DNA of 64,000 nucleotides from Armillaria gallica (Eukaryota; Basidiomycota; Agaricomycetes; Agaricales; Physalacriaceae): NCBI GenBank assembly GCA_037576215.1, contig JBANDB010000004.1, positions 6,510,001 to 6,574,000 of the forward strand, read 5' to 3'. Shown piece by piece: positions 48,501 to 60,170 of this stretch (position 1 is its first letter; each line of letters starts with the position of its first letter). The notes under the pieces were generated by a model. It saw only the letters and a program-made list of their open reading frames with translations, ran no database searches and was not told where the DNA came from. The position numbers and the translations under genes were made by a program.

Positions 48501-49518
48501 AAACCGGGTTTGACGATACGAGATATATGTATACGCGCTCAAATCGCGCACGCGCAGCCTAAATGCCAGGAGAAATCTCGGAGGGTATGACAGATAGCGA
48601 GGGTGGCCCTTCAATATTCGATGGAGAAAGGACCACGGATGTTCACGATTGAGAGGCACTTACTATACTCTGACATTTCAAAGACAAGATAGGGTCGTGC
48701 TAGCTACCCTCAGTCAGAGGAGGTGCGGCGTCTACCATGGCGGCGGCGTTGCCGAAAAAAGCGCACAGCTTGGCTACGAAGATGAGCACTTCTACGAACA
48801 CGAAAGAGCACAGAATCGTGAGAGGTCCCCTTATCTTTCTCAGAACGTGATGCAACGGATTCACAGCCAGGCCAAGAGAGATACATGTGGACCTAGGAGG
48901 AAATTCCGTGGCGGAACATATACGATTTGGGGTATCATGACACGGCCTCAAAGTATGAATGACAGCGAGCTTGGAAGGCCACAGTGAATATCCCGCCAGT
49001 CCATTGGTTCAGGTTGTATAATATCGGAAAAGGAAGCTGCCAAAATGTGGCGTTACTGGCGCCGCCGTGCGTACCAATCCAAGCGTGCTGGTCCTGTGGT
49101 CCAGATTGAGTGGCGGACTCGGAGTACCTGGTGTCAACTTCCCACGTGTGCTCCCGATCAATCGGCGATTCGCGACCCTGGCGCGACCTTCATATTTTTA
49201 TTCCTGCTCTCGTCATTGATGAAGCCTTACACTTCCCCTCCCCTCTCTGTACTGTTACTGCATCTTCCCGCTCCGAACAGGGGATTTCAATTCACGCCGG
49301 AATATTAATGTTCGCATATCTTCTTTACTCCTGCCTTTGATACCTTTTATAACTTGATCTATTTCATGCAGACGCGTCTTATCTGACTTATCAGGTACCG
49401 GGAGAACGTAAAATTGTCCAAGAGGTGGATGTTGACGCCCTACTTATTTATTTCTTAAGGTGAGCTCCTGATTCATGCCTATCAAAAATTCATATACAAA
49501 CTGAAGTGCTCTTCGTAG
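45567..49518. other. Long gene-poor stretch
   Basis: Nearly 4 kb without a convincing gene. Candidate scraps: a minus-strand hydrophobic segment GPLTILCSFVFVEVLIFVAK at about 48770-48850 that looks like a membrane helix of a decayed gene, and a tRNA D-arm/anticodon-like piece at 48347-48390 without a T-arm. No transposase or inverted termini were seen. Confidence 0.4.
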
Positions 49519-51132
49519 ATGTTCGACTCTTATACGTGCAATGCCTGCGGCAGCCATTATGAGCCTTCCCCCTGCACACGCGACTTATTAATCCCGGACT
49601 CTTTATACGCGCTCTGCAGCACTAACGACCCACCCCCATATTCCGAAATTCCCCACCTCATGCACTTACAACAAACCGTTCACGGTGCCCAAGAAGAACT
49701 CGACTTCGAGGTACACCGCATCATGCTCAAGCTCAACGAAAAACGGAGGGCCTTACAATGGCTCACCAACGACCTCAAATCAGTACTATCCCCTATCCGC
49801 CGACTTCCTGCCGAAATACTCATGGAAATTTTCCTGCACGCCAGTCCTCTCCGAGTCACTGACACCACGAGCGATCCCTGGATCCTCAGTCACGTCTGTA
49901 GTACTTGGCGTACTATCGCGACAGTCCACTGCCCCGAGCTCTGGTCTGACATCACCATCACCCCCTCTTCCTTCCGGCGCAAAGACTCCTTCTCCCTCGT
50001 CCAAACCGCGCTGCACCGTTCCGGTCTACACGACCTCTTCATTCAATTCAAAGATGGCCGAAAACCAAAGTCGAAACGGAAAGCTGTATCAACAGTCCTG
50101 TTCTCCCTACTAACCCTCGAGTCCAACCGGTGGAAGACTGCGCAGCTCTCCTTATCTTCCGAACGCTTCGGAACGCTCTCGACCATTCGTGGCCGTCTCT
50201 CACGGCTGTCCCAAATAAATTTGACTTATATCGGTGACCAGACGCCGCCTCTACGTATCGATGCATTCGAGATTACCCCCCGGCTCGAAGCAATCTCCAT
50301 TGAAGGATTCCAAGATGACCACATCGACACCATCATTCCCCTCTCCTCACCAAAACTGCGACAATTCCGTGATGACCGCGAGCTCGGAGATAACACGCTC
50401 AATGCTCGTGTCTTGGAGACAGTACGACACTCTCCCGCTCTACAATCTTTCCATGTATATCACCGAAATCGGTTTGATCCGCGTTCGACACTTCCTGTCA
50501 CGCCACGCATCGAGAATGCATCTATCCATACGCTGCAGGCATCGGAAGGCGCCTTGCTCCGGAGCTTGCGCCTACCAGCTCTCAAGATGCTCTGGTTGGG
50601 TACCGATGAGAACTGCATGCTGCCATGTCCGGATGACGTTGTCGCGTCACTGCAGGTTCTCATCTCTGTCTCCCAATGTTCCCTCACATCCCTCATACTC
50701 ACGCAAGTATCGATCGCCAATACCTCGGACTTCATTCACCTTCTCCGACTGATGCCCCAGCTCGAGGAACTCGAGATGTTCTTCCTTTTTTGGCGGGATG
50801 AGTATGATACCACCATGCAGCACGTTGTCTCGGAAATGATTGAGCCTTCACCTCAGCCACAGGCTCTCTCAGCCCGTCATGCGTTGCTCCCGGCTCTAAC
50901 CGAATTTACCATCGAGGTATTTGATATTACGGATTCTCAGGGCGTCCGGTTTATAAATGATGTGTTCGTCGACATGATGTCGACGCGGTGTAGGACGTAT
51001 GACGCGCCCAAGCTGAAATATGTACGGGCCGAGATACGTAGTCCCAACCCCCTTCCCCTCTCAGCTGCAGCTACGAATCAATTGCAAGAACTATGTCATG
51101 ATGGACTGGAAGTCACGATTCTTACTATGTAA
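49519..51132 (+). CDS. F-box-like protein, 537 aa, single exon
   Basis: Begins MFDSYTCNACGSHYEPSPC, a short Cys-rich lead typical of this group, then a helical linker QQTVHGAQEELDFEVHRIML with KLNEKRRALQWL. The F-box is SVLSPIRRLPAEILMEIFLH followed by WILSHVCSTWRTIATVHCPE then LW. The remaining 400 residues are leucine-rich. Presumed Skp1-binding adaptor of an SCF ubiquitin ligase; target unknown. It converges on the palmitoyltransferase gene, 307 bp between stops. It is not closely similar to the F-box proteins at 2933 and 23364, so it is not part of the local duplications. Confidence 0.92.
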   Translation: MFDSYTCNACGSHYEPSPCTRDLLIPDSLYALCSTNDPPPYSEIPHLMHLQQTVHGAQEELDFEVHRIMLKLNEKRRALQWLTNDLKSVLSPIRRLPAEILMEIFLHASPLRVTDTTSDPWILSHVCSTWRTIATVHCPELWSDITITPSSFRRKDSFSLVQTALHRSGLHDLFIQFKDGRKPKSKRKAVSTVLFSLLTLESNRWKTAQLSLSSERFGTLSTIRGRLSRLSQINLTYIGDQTPPLRIDAFEITPRLEAISIEGFQDDHIDTIIPLSSPKLRQFRDDRELGDNTLNARVLETVRHSPALQSFHVYHRNRFDPRSTLPVTPRIENASIHTLQASEGALLRSLRLPALKMLWLGTDENCMLPCPDDVVASLQVLISVSQCSLTSLILTQVSIANTSDFIHLLRLMPQLEELEMFFLFWRDEYDTTMQHVVSEMIEPSPQPQALSARHALLPALTEFTIEVFDITDSQGVRFINDVFVDMMSTRCRTYDAPKLKYVRAEIRSPNPLPLSAAATNQLQELCHDGLEVTILTM

Positions 51133-51439
51133 CCATAGCTTTCTTCTACGATCATAAAGAACTGAATATATACCCGCACTATTCTTTTGGACGCGATGTC
51201 GTGTGAACGTTAATGTATCACCGGAAAACACCATTGGGTCAACTACCCGTTTTCATTTCGGACGAAAAAGTCTGTCAGAGTCATACATATTATATAACAA
51301 TGGCCCGGGATTGGGGTAGCTTTGTTTTGAGATGCACAACGACTGATAACTGACATGGATACAAATTTGGAAGTCAGAACTGGGTAGTTAAATGGTAGCG
51401 TACAAAAATTTCCGTAGATATTAAAGCTGATACAAGGGT

Positions 51440-53895
51440 CTATACCTGACTCACAGGTTCATACGCGCCTCTACTACTTCCCGCTCTCATGCTCAACCCT
51501 AACCCCATGAACAATCCCCTCCTAGCACTCCTCTTCGCCCCCGGTTCATCCAGCTCGTCTTCTCTCTCTCGTCTCCTCTTCGCCTCCCGGAAGCCCTCTA
51601 TGGGTACGTCGTACAGTTTGTCATACTCCACCCCTAGTTCCTTCCCAGCTGTCCAAAAATCTTTGCAGTTGCCCCACATTCCCAAGTCGAACGGATTACT
51701 GGCTTTACCCGCGCGAGCGAGCCCGTCAACCGCTTTGCCTTTCGTAAACCTGTCAAAGCCCAAAAGGCTCATTAAAAACCCACCGGCGCGGTGTTGATGC
51801 TCCGGCTGCGGGGAAACGAGCGCAGTATCCTCCGTACTCAAGCCTCGATGGCTGTGACGGTGACCCATCTGTCCGTTCATGCTTGCACCACCGCGTCCTC
51901 CCATGAAGCCAAACCGTCCCAGATTGGACACTTCGAGGGTGGTCATCTGTCGAACGATCTGCCAGATCTGGGAGGCAAGAAGGACGATGGTCCAGGATAG
52001 CTGAAGAGTTGCCCAAGCGGTTACGGCAACGAGGAAGCTGTCATACGATGTTACATGACATAGGTCCGATGGTAGAGGGCACGAGGGTGAGATGTCGGCA
52101 GGATCCATGGAGGGTGGTATCGTTGAGAAGACTGGGATGCAATTAGATTCAATAGTGCAAAAGAGGTATTGGATCCCTACATTGATATGCGAGATAATCG
52201 AAAGAGATGATGCCAATGACGAGCATCAACACAAATATCACAAACTGGCGATGGTTATTGAAGCCTACGCAGTTCCAAACCCATGGGCAATGACTGGACA
52301 AAGTCAGTCAGAGGACGATCACGCGCCAGAGGGAAAACGTACTGATCACTACGGGCGATACATCGGTCACATATTCGACAATGCTTTGATCGCAGTGGCT
52401 TACGAGCCATGCACTGTATACAGAACGTTTGACCATTTAGTCTACCCTCGGAAGCAAGATCTTCTATAATCTGTACAGAGAATGAGGAACACATGACGCT
52501 CCTCAAGGAAGGAGACTCACCGTTTTGAGTTCACCGTCATTGACTGGCTTAGGACACGTTCCCGGATCCAGCATGACTGAACGGAAAAAGTTGTACGTGC
52601 ATAAACCAAATGAGATAGCAAAAGTCAAATGTGCAAAAGCGTGGGATTGCGTTTCTGCGACTAAACATCAGCTTTGGTTGAAGGAAACGAACGAGGCGCA
52701 TACGTTGCACAAGTCTCGTGAACCAGCTGAACAGTACCCAGACCATCGATCCAAAGATGATTCCAGCGAAGTAGGGTGTCTGTTGCACGCTGTCTGTATA
52801 CGTGTTGTTGTTTAGGAGGACACGAGTAACGATATGATGCATCCCAAAGAACTCGGCCATAGCTAGGAGAAGGCCGGTATACCACGGTAATATCGTGACG
52901 GTCATAAAGATCATATAAAAGAATATTGTCGGAATGATAAATATTGCGATTTTGGTATTCCTCTGCGATGCGACCGTAAGTCCAAGAAATTTGAAGAAAA
53001 TTATGATATTCACCTCGCTCAAGGGTTTTGGCTTCTTAATTCCATACTCGTTCATGCCTCCCTCTTCGAGAGCCCGTTTCCACGCCCCAAGACTCTTCAA
53101 CTCCACTGCCATCTCTCTCGGTGTCCGACTCTCCCCATCTTTGGCCGTCAGATCTGCACCCTTTTCGACCAGCCGTCGTATGATGACTCGGTTGGCCCTA
53201 ACCACAGCCCAGTGCAGTGGCGTCAATCCAGCGTCGTCCTTGGTATTCGGATTGGCACCGTGCCTTAACAACAAATCAACTGATAATGCGTCTCCCTGAT
53301 ACGCAGCCCACATGAGGGAAGTATGTCCTTGCGAGTCACGCGAGTCCACGTTGATGGGCTGATGAAGCAGATACAGAAGTGGCATAACCGATGACGAGTG
53401 GGTGACAAGGTGAAGAGAATTGTAGCCTTGCGAGTCGGTGATGGTAGGGTCGGCGTTATGGGAAATTAGCAGTTGGATCACGTAGAGGTAGCCATTACGG
53501 GCAGCCCACTGCAGAGGTGTGGCAACAAGGTCTCCACCTAGTGCATCTACCTCGGCGCCTTGCTCGAGAAGATACCGGCATGCTGCTACTTGAGCGTTTA
53601 TTGCCGCCCAGTGAAGCGGAGTAATATTCTGGTCGTCACGGTCCGTTGCTGCCGCCTTTCCCGACTCGATGAGCTCTTTAATAAGCTGGACATCCCCTCG
53701 TTGCGATGCTACGAAGATATTGGTCTGTATTACACGTTAGACATAAGCTTTTCGAGAGAAAAGGCTGTGTTGCACCTCTGCATTTGCTGGTGACGCCTCT
53801 GCAGACGGTGAGAAGGAGATATTCGTTGCAGCGACGGATTCCTGATTCACTAGGGACGCAGAGGGCTCAGCCTTTCTGCTCACTATATCGTCCAT
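51440..53895 (-). CDS. AKR1: Ankyrin-repeat DHHC palmitoyltransferase, AKR1-type, 720 aa
   Basis: Exons are 53776-53895, 53014-53724, 52704-52962, 52521-52660, 52343-52470, 52181-52293 and 51440-52131; the frame closes at 721 codons.

It attaches palmitate to cysteines of cytosolic and membrane proteins at Golgi/endosomes. The N-terminus [10 protein letters not shown] is followed by about six ankyrin repeats ([60 protein letters not shown]). Two membrane spans flank [20 protein letters not shown]. The catalytic zinc-binding domain has [20 protein letters not shown], then [22 protein letters not shown]; the DHHC is split by an intron inside its first His codon. Further spans follow ([30 protein letters not shown]), then a Gly/Arg-rich cytosolic tail ending EPVSQV. 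All elements of yeast Akr1 family proteins are present. Confidence 0.93.
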
Positions 53896-55338
53896 CAGCA
53901 GGGCGGGCGTGGTGGTGGTGAAGGGAAAGAAGGTGTAGTAGCATAGCCACATCCTGTTTCGTCATTGGTAGCCTGCTGATGTCAGCATGACGAGTCACCA
54001 AACATGTAACACCGAACAATTTGAAGTTCGTCTCAAGCGTTGTCATCATATTCATCGAAAGGCTATCATCTGCAACACCGCCAGTAAGTATCACTGATCT
54101 TCCCCCAGGTTCCCAGCTATTTTTTCTAAAATGCTCATCCACCAGAACCCTACCTTTCAGTGGCCAAGAGAAACAAAAAAACAAAAACTAGATGATGCTA
54201 TTTGTCGTTATATCGCAAGCCAAACCTGGACCAACCCCATCATCTGTTGTACAGGAATATTGAGCCTAGGGTATTCCAAGAAGCCTATCGGGGGGGAATT
54301 ATTGCCCTCACATTTTTAATGCTTCCTTACTTCTCCGAGGACATCTGCGAAGGCTGAGGCATTTAACGGTAGGCATCTAAGCGCCCCGAATGCATTTCTT
54401 GTCCGGCAGCGTATGCTACAGGACGAAACACGGCAGTCCTTTTCTTCTTTTTTTTCCTCTCGTCCAAGCCGGCTATGGAAGGCCGCGGTCTACACACGGC
54501 GATAACAGAACCTCAGTTACTCGCCAGAAGTCGTGGTTCGGATACACGGCGTTACACAATGATGCCGAGATAGGAGTTCGAGAGCTGAGCACATCGTTGT
54601 GACGCGTATTCCTATACACGTGTATATGAACTCCGGCAATTTTTAAGCTCGAGGACCTTTGATTTAGTGGTGTTGTTCTCGGTACTCGTTCCTCGTATCT
54701 CTTACGAAAATGTTTTCTGACTAAAATCTGTGTTTTCAGTATGAAACCGCTGCTCGCTTACCGCCAGAGCGAGATGTACCAGGTAGCTGTGCCGATTACG
54801 CGTACAAAGCATCGATGCTACTTTCGGGAGATATTATCACTTAAACCGTCCTATCTCAGCTCGGCTTTACCTCTGAAAAACACCAACATTAGCTTTGAGT
54901 TCAAGCTCAAGACTCTTAAGTCGTAGCCATGGAAAATCCAGCTGGATATCGGGGCTTAAAAATATCATCGACATGCCGTACCTGCGGTAGTATCAAGCTT
55001 CCTCTTTTCATCCGCGGTACATTGACTAGCCCTGTTCTCCCAAAATCTCCTCCTCTTTTACCGTCTCATCGCGAAATTCCTAGAGCACACGAACAAAGAA
55101 CCTCTCAGTATGAAGCCTGAGGCCTGAAGTCTTCTGCACACCAGTGATTTACAATGAAGTCAGTCGTTTGAATATGCTGTTATGTGGCTGAATCTAACTC
55201 ATCGTGCCATACTTTTACCTCACAGTATACATCACTGGCACCGTCCGCATTTTATAAAGCTCTACAGTTCGGTACCAAGACCGCTTCTAAGAGGACCATT
55301 ACAACCCCCATCTCTTCCTGCGAGTACTCCCTTCGCAA
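53896..55338. other. Upstream DNA and gene-poor stretch
   Basis: No supported gene. Frames at 54390-55120 lack motifs. Confidence 0.4.
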
Positions 55339-55868
55339 ATGTCGCTCTCAGGATCACTTTTCCTCCAATGCTTCTCCTTACTGTTCGTGTCTCAGAGCCC
55401 ATTGATTCAGTACACGCTCTTCGTTTTCCTCCTGACCTTCTCGCTTGCTCGCTGGGGTCTACCATCCCGGGCCCTCGGTCTCCTCATTGCAGAACTCGAC
55501 ACGGCGCGAGACGAATTCCACAGCCACGTCGAGAAAGGACTCCTGAAGAAGGCCACGAAGGCTCACAGAAAGCGTTTCCAGGCGTAGGCTCCTCTGTATA
55601 TCGCTCTTCCGCCCTTTTGGTTGATGTTATGTCCTTCTCAGATTAGAAGAAGCTGCGGCCAAGCACACAAGGGTCTTGAGTTCTTGCGATGACCTTTACG
55701 AGGAAACGAAAGCCTTATTTCGAGGAAGGAGTTTCGCAATTTACTGGTGTCTGTACAAAGTGAGGTGTTTCAGAACGCAAACTATGGTACGTGGGGTTCG
55801 CCGTACTTGTTCAGTTTTTCCGGCTTGATCACGATATCTAGACGCTGAAACGGCGACGTGGCATTTAG
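55339..55868 (+). CDS. Small membrane-anchored helical protein, family SMH, copy 2, 138 aa
   Basis: Exons are 55339-55583, 55642-55786 and 55842-55868 (139 codons). The hydrophobic N-terminus is SLFLQCFSLLFVSQSPLIQY then LFVFLLTFSLARW. The body reads LPSRALGLLIAELDTARDEF, KAHRKRFQALEEAAAKHTRV and FAIYWCLYKVRCFRTQTM; the 27-bp last exon encodes TLKRRRGI. Donor 1 is GC-gtaggc, and intron 3 starts right after the ATG of QTM, exactly as in the paralogue at 42897-43429. The two genes are on opposite strands about 12 kb apart, inside the span enclosed by IR2. Confidence 0.68.
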
Positions 55869-56581
55869 ACTTTCTATGGTGCGCCGCTGCTTTGTATGCC
55901 GTTTTGACGGCGTTGATAATCGAGTCTATCTCTGTATCACCTATATCCTACAGCCGTAAAAGGGAGGGGTACTGATCACTGCCTCATGACCGTAGAGAGC
56001 GCGTCATGCGGTGGTGAACAATGTTCCTTCCATTTCTTGGTTTACATCGGTTAATCTCTCTTTTCTTTCTCGTGAGTCTTCTCTGTCTCGTCATCCATCA
56101 CCATCCGTTGACTAATTAATTCGGCAGATTTTTGTTTTCTACTAAATCATCGTCGCCATTTGGTGGTTTCCTTAGCATTGGTCTCGCAAAACTGGCTCAA
56201 CCTGTAGGGCAAATAACATCGGTCATGGAGGAGCACTACTCTCCGCGCTCAGCTTTGGCCGATGCATCTTGCCCTACAGGTTGTAGGATATATCGATTTT
56301 GGATAAAAGGACTACAGTGAAGTTTGAACTTATCGCCTTACGTTACAGATTCACTGCCGATGTCAGTAAACAGACGAGTCAGTCACTTAAAATTCCATTA
56401 TTTAACGCGCAGTGTTGTCAGATATGATTTGTCACAAAGCAAAAGCGCTAACACGTCATGAACTGCAACGGGTCTCGACGGCCTTTTCCGGTCATTCTTT
56501 TTACATCTCTTTTCCATAGTTCCCCGGTTCTAAGTGGATCAATCAGCGACAAGAACACCTTCGACCTTCAGCCGCTTACGT
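55869..56581. other. Intergenic
   Basis: No gene is seen. A direct repeat cctgtagggcaa / gccctacaggt in opposite orientation (56200-56285) forms a loose stem around a short frame; significance unknown. Confidence 0.3.
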
Positions 56582-57384
56582 TCATTCACTGGCCCCAGTC
56601 ACGAAGATACGGTTCTGTTTCTCGGAAATGAAGCCGTGTACCAGCAGGGTCTCTGGTGCTTCTCCAAACCATTTTAACTCCACGTTCGCCGCTTCGTAGT
56701 CTGCAGACAACCGTATTCCAGACTTTTTCAAGGTTTCTATGTCGTCATCGGGGCCGGGTGACTGTCGTTTAAATTCGTTAGAGGGCAGTCTGACATTAAT
56801 CTGAATGTCGGAAAAATCGAGAGGCTGGTAGTGACATCCCGTTAGCATCATTCACAAATGAATGAAAGGTGACGCACTACATCGTACACCCAAACTGCAG
56901 CCTCATCCTCGTCTTCAGGATAGTCGTTGGCAATGATGGAGGGAATATCTTTCATTCCCTCATCCAGTAATACAACGAGTGATGGGATGGTCGCAGGGCT
57001 GACCCGGATAGACATCCTGTCTCCGCCATTTTCACTCTGCTGGTGCAACGATACACTTCCGTCTTTCTCCGTTCTTTCGTCCAGCACGACGAAGAAATAT
57101 GGATGATACGGGTTACTCGTGCACGAGAACCTTTCCAAACAAAGGGAGGCCAGCTCCTCATCGTTCACTGTGTGATTAAGATCAAACTCTTCCTTTCGTT
57201 CAAGATTTCAGTGACGCTCACTGTCGCTGAAGCTCCTTGTAACATATACTCCAATCACATCATACCACTCCCTCCCCATCGCACACTCATCGTCGAACTT
57301 CTCAATCGTTGACTGGTTGATCCCGGCCCTGGCGAATCCAGCTACGCTGGATTTTTTTGCGCGTTCGATGTCAGATAGAGTCAT
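56582..57384 (-). CDS. Orphan protein, 231 aa, 3 exons
   Basis: Exons are 57222-57384, 56878-57167 and 56582-56824 (232 codons). It begins MTLSDIERAKKSSVAGFARA with INQSTIEKFDDEC, a helical lead. Exon 2 holds SLCLERFSCTSNPYHPYFFV then VLDERT, and SPATIPSLVVLLDEGMKDIP. Exon 3 has DIQINVRLPSNEFKRQ, RLSADYEAANVELKWFGEA and ends FVTGASE. The composition is soluble and slightly acidic. The splice site at 56878-56881 is ambiguous by three bases (GAT or GTA as last codon), without effect on the frame. No family is recognised. Confidence 0.65.
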
Positions 57385-57879
57385 GGGTGTAAAACAGGTA
57401 GGGCAGAAGAGGGGAAAGGGAGAGAAGCATCGCCCGGGGACTCGCGGACATCATGCGACCCGGCTCACTGCCTGTTTTACCTGTCTCCGGTTCAATTTGG
57501 AGGCAACTATCAGTACGGACTGTGGTGAATGATATGATTGATTAGGGAATATATTGAAAGCGCTGAAAGGTGCGACTACGGTATCCTCTGGATCAGTTTG
57601 ACATAGTTACATCATGATAATGAAGCATTCGAAACATGAGAATCTACTTATCTGATAAAGGCATCATACAAGAAAGCATCTTACTGCTATGCAATTGAAG
57701 TGATAAACCAAACGTGAGTGTTAAGGAGGGTGATAGAATATTATAAATAAAAGACTAAAATAGGATCAATCAATGCTGGATAGATAACCAAAGAGAATGA
57801 AGGTTTTTCATTAGTTGACGTGGTACAAAGGCTGCGGCTTTGTATTGGACCTGCACAGTCACCGACTGTGACGTCAAAT

Positions 57880-59250
57880 TTATTGACAATTGCCAGCATA
57901 GCTGGTCTCGGTGTTCGCAACCATAGAACCCTTGAAGGTGGCAAAGCTAGAGCGGTCATCCTGGTTGGTGAGGACGGCTTCAATGTTCGCAGCCCCTGGA
58001 AGAAAAAAACGAATTAGATCATGCAACCAGGTGCTAGCATGAATACTAACATTTATAGTGGCCGTGAGTCGCAGAGTCGTAGTTGAACCAAATCCAGCCG
58101 GTCGCGAGGTAGCGGATCTGGCCCGTCGCCTGAATATTACAAGTCTTGGTGTTGGTCTAAGAAGGAAAGGTCACGGAGCCGCTTATGATTACAAGATTGA
58201 AAGAGACGTACCACAGCTGTGCAAGTCTTGCCTTCAGGAGCAGTCATCTTTATCGTGACCTTGCTCACGTCGTTGTAGGACGCGTCGAAGCTATAGATTG
58301 AATGAGTCAGGTTCGAATCGGGAGTCGGGAACATGGAATAACTTACGTGCTCGACGTGGTATCCGTGACCGAAGCAGAGATAGTCAGGGCCTCGGTCACT
58401 TCGGCTACCTCTGGAACACCGATTTTGACACTCAGCGTGTTAGAAACACCAATTGTCGAAGCAGCTGAGCGTCAGATCAATAATGTAATAATAGTTGGAG
58501 AAAGAGATTAGAAGACGTACAGCTGACGGTATAAGAACTATCACTGTTGAAGCCTTGGTCGACTTCGATGTCGACTTCACCTTCAGTACCAACAAGGCTC
58601 CCCTGAGAAGTGGTGGTGTGTGTCTGGCAGACCGGGTCGCCTATCATAGGGTTAGAACGGGATCAAAAACAACATAGCCGCGAACCAACCAGAATAGCTG
58701 AGCTGGACAACATCATCCGTGATACAGACTTGCGCAGGGCTATCGACATACTAAAGAAGAGGAAGCTTAGATCATCAATTTTATCAACAAAGAATCGGTG
58801 TTACATCGGTAGGGTTCGTAACAATGTTGCGCGAACCAGATCCCCAGTTAGAGTTCGCGTATTGCACAATGGCATTCCATCCAGGAACTGAGAGGTCAAT
58901 TGATCAGCATCTGGTCGTAGAGGCAAAGGGACCACTTACTGGTTTGGGCTTCGGCGACAGACAGCTGTGCGCATTGACTGGCGTCGGCACGACGCTCGAC
59001 GCCGCTGGACTCTACATCGACCGGATACCTCCCATAAAGGGAACCATCGCGCTTGAAGGCGAGGTAATGCCCATTTGCCTCGTCGACGGCGATATGGGCG
59101 ATATCTCTGGGAAGAGACCGGACAAGCTGGCTGAAAGGCAAAGCAGTGACGCCAGAAAGGGCAGTCAAGAAGGTGATAAACTAGACAGACATTAGCGTAG
59201 TCCGAGGACCAAGACGAAAGGTTACTACTCACAGCGGCGGCACTGAACAT
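57880..59250 (-). CDS. SBP family gene D (secreted beta-rich protein)
   Basis: Intact nine-exon copy in inverted orientation to C2; ATG at 59248-59250, stop TAA at 57880-57882. The signal peptide is as in C2. Distinct residues: SSGVERRADASQCAQLSVAE, a fifth exon with EGEVDIEVDQGFNSDSSYT, and DASYNDVSKVTIKMTAPEGK. Promoter block and TATA at 59386-59391 are conserved with C1 and C2. Confidence 0.83.
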
Positions 59251-59385
59251 CGTGTAGGTGGATGTGAAGGAGAGTAGAACGAAAAGACGGTCGAATAATA
59301 AAAAGACAGTCAAAGAATTGAAAGTAGCGAAACTCGTAAAGGAGAAAGGTGTGTTTATGGTTCTCTACAAAACATTGCATTCTGC

Positions 59386-59391
59386 TTTATA
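59386..59391 (-). promoter_or_regulatory. TATA box of SBP gene D
   Basis: On the minus strand the context is cgcctggagtataaagcaga, matching the other two intact family members, about 136 bp before the start codon. Confidence 0.6.
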
Positions 59392-59814
59392 CTCCAGGCG
59401 CTATGTTTCAGGATTTCATCGGTGGCCGAGATTACGCGGTAAGCAACTCACAAGATGTTTCGATGCAGCGCGCAATCAGGCGGTCGTGTCGGGCATGTGG
59501 ACTTTGGACTGTAAGAACCTGTTTCTGATCGGCGTGATCATCCAGCCCTACCATATACTGCACCGCCTGTAGCATGATGCGCCCTACGAAGATCGTCCAA
59601 GGTAGTCTCGAGCTCGGGCCATAGTAACGGCCACGTGGCACCATCTGCTCCGGCTACTCATGAATTCCAGCCACCTGGAGTTTTCAATAATGCACACCGG
59701 AAAGGTTAATCTCGGATGAGGACCACCACTGGAAAAATGCCTTTTGCCTGAGAGAAACGATGGATACGAAGGCTGCTGAAACAAAGACCTGGCTATTTAC
59801 TTACGACGCCAGCT

Positions 59815-60170
59815 CAGTCTGGCCACCCCTCGCCGATGCGACGAAGCTTGAGACTGTTACGAAGAGATCAGAAACCATCAATGATTGACCGTCTTGTTGC
59901 CCAATTGTTGCCGTCTTGCCGAAACCAGTCAGAGATCCATACTACAAGGCAAGCTATTCCGTGGAAGCTTGCGCACCGTCAGAATCATAGCAACAGTTCA
60001 AACCTTGAAGCTTCAAGTAAAACTTTGGATTGAAGGCCAGGGTACTTCTGAGTCGTTGTCCAGACGGAATAAGCCGAAAAGTTGGTTCGGGTGGCGGTGT
60101 CGGCAATCTAAAGCCGATTTCGCACGCCACAGGCGCGTCGATGGCTCACCCGACCGTTCTGTGGAAGGGG
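59815..60170 (-). pseudogene. Second copy of the IR2 gene remnant
   Basis: Matches 39768-40090 with frameshifts; WISDWFRQDGNNWATRRSII is readable but is followed by a TGA. See the left-arm entry. Confidence 0.4.

Noticed and set aside
49045..49340. Overlapping short frames upstream of the F-box gene
   Set aside because: No splice path joins them to the F-box frame, which already has a normal family start.
57336..57360. Hairpin aatccagc-tac-gctggatt followed by a T-run, like a bacterial terminator
   Set aside because: It lies inside a coding exon of a eukaryotic gene on the other strand; factor-independent termination of this kind is not expected.
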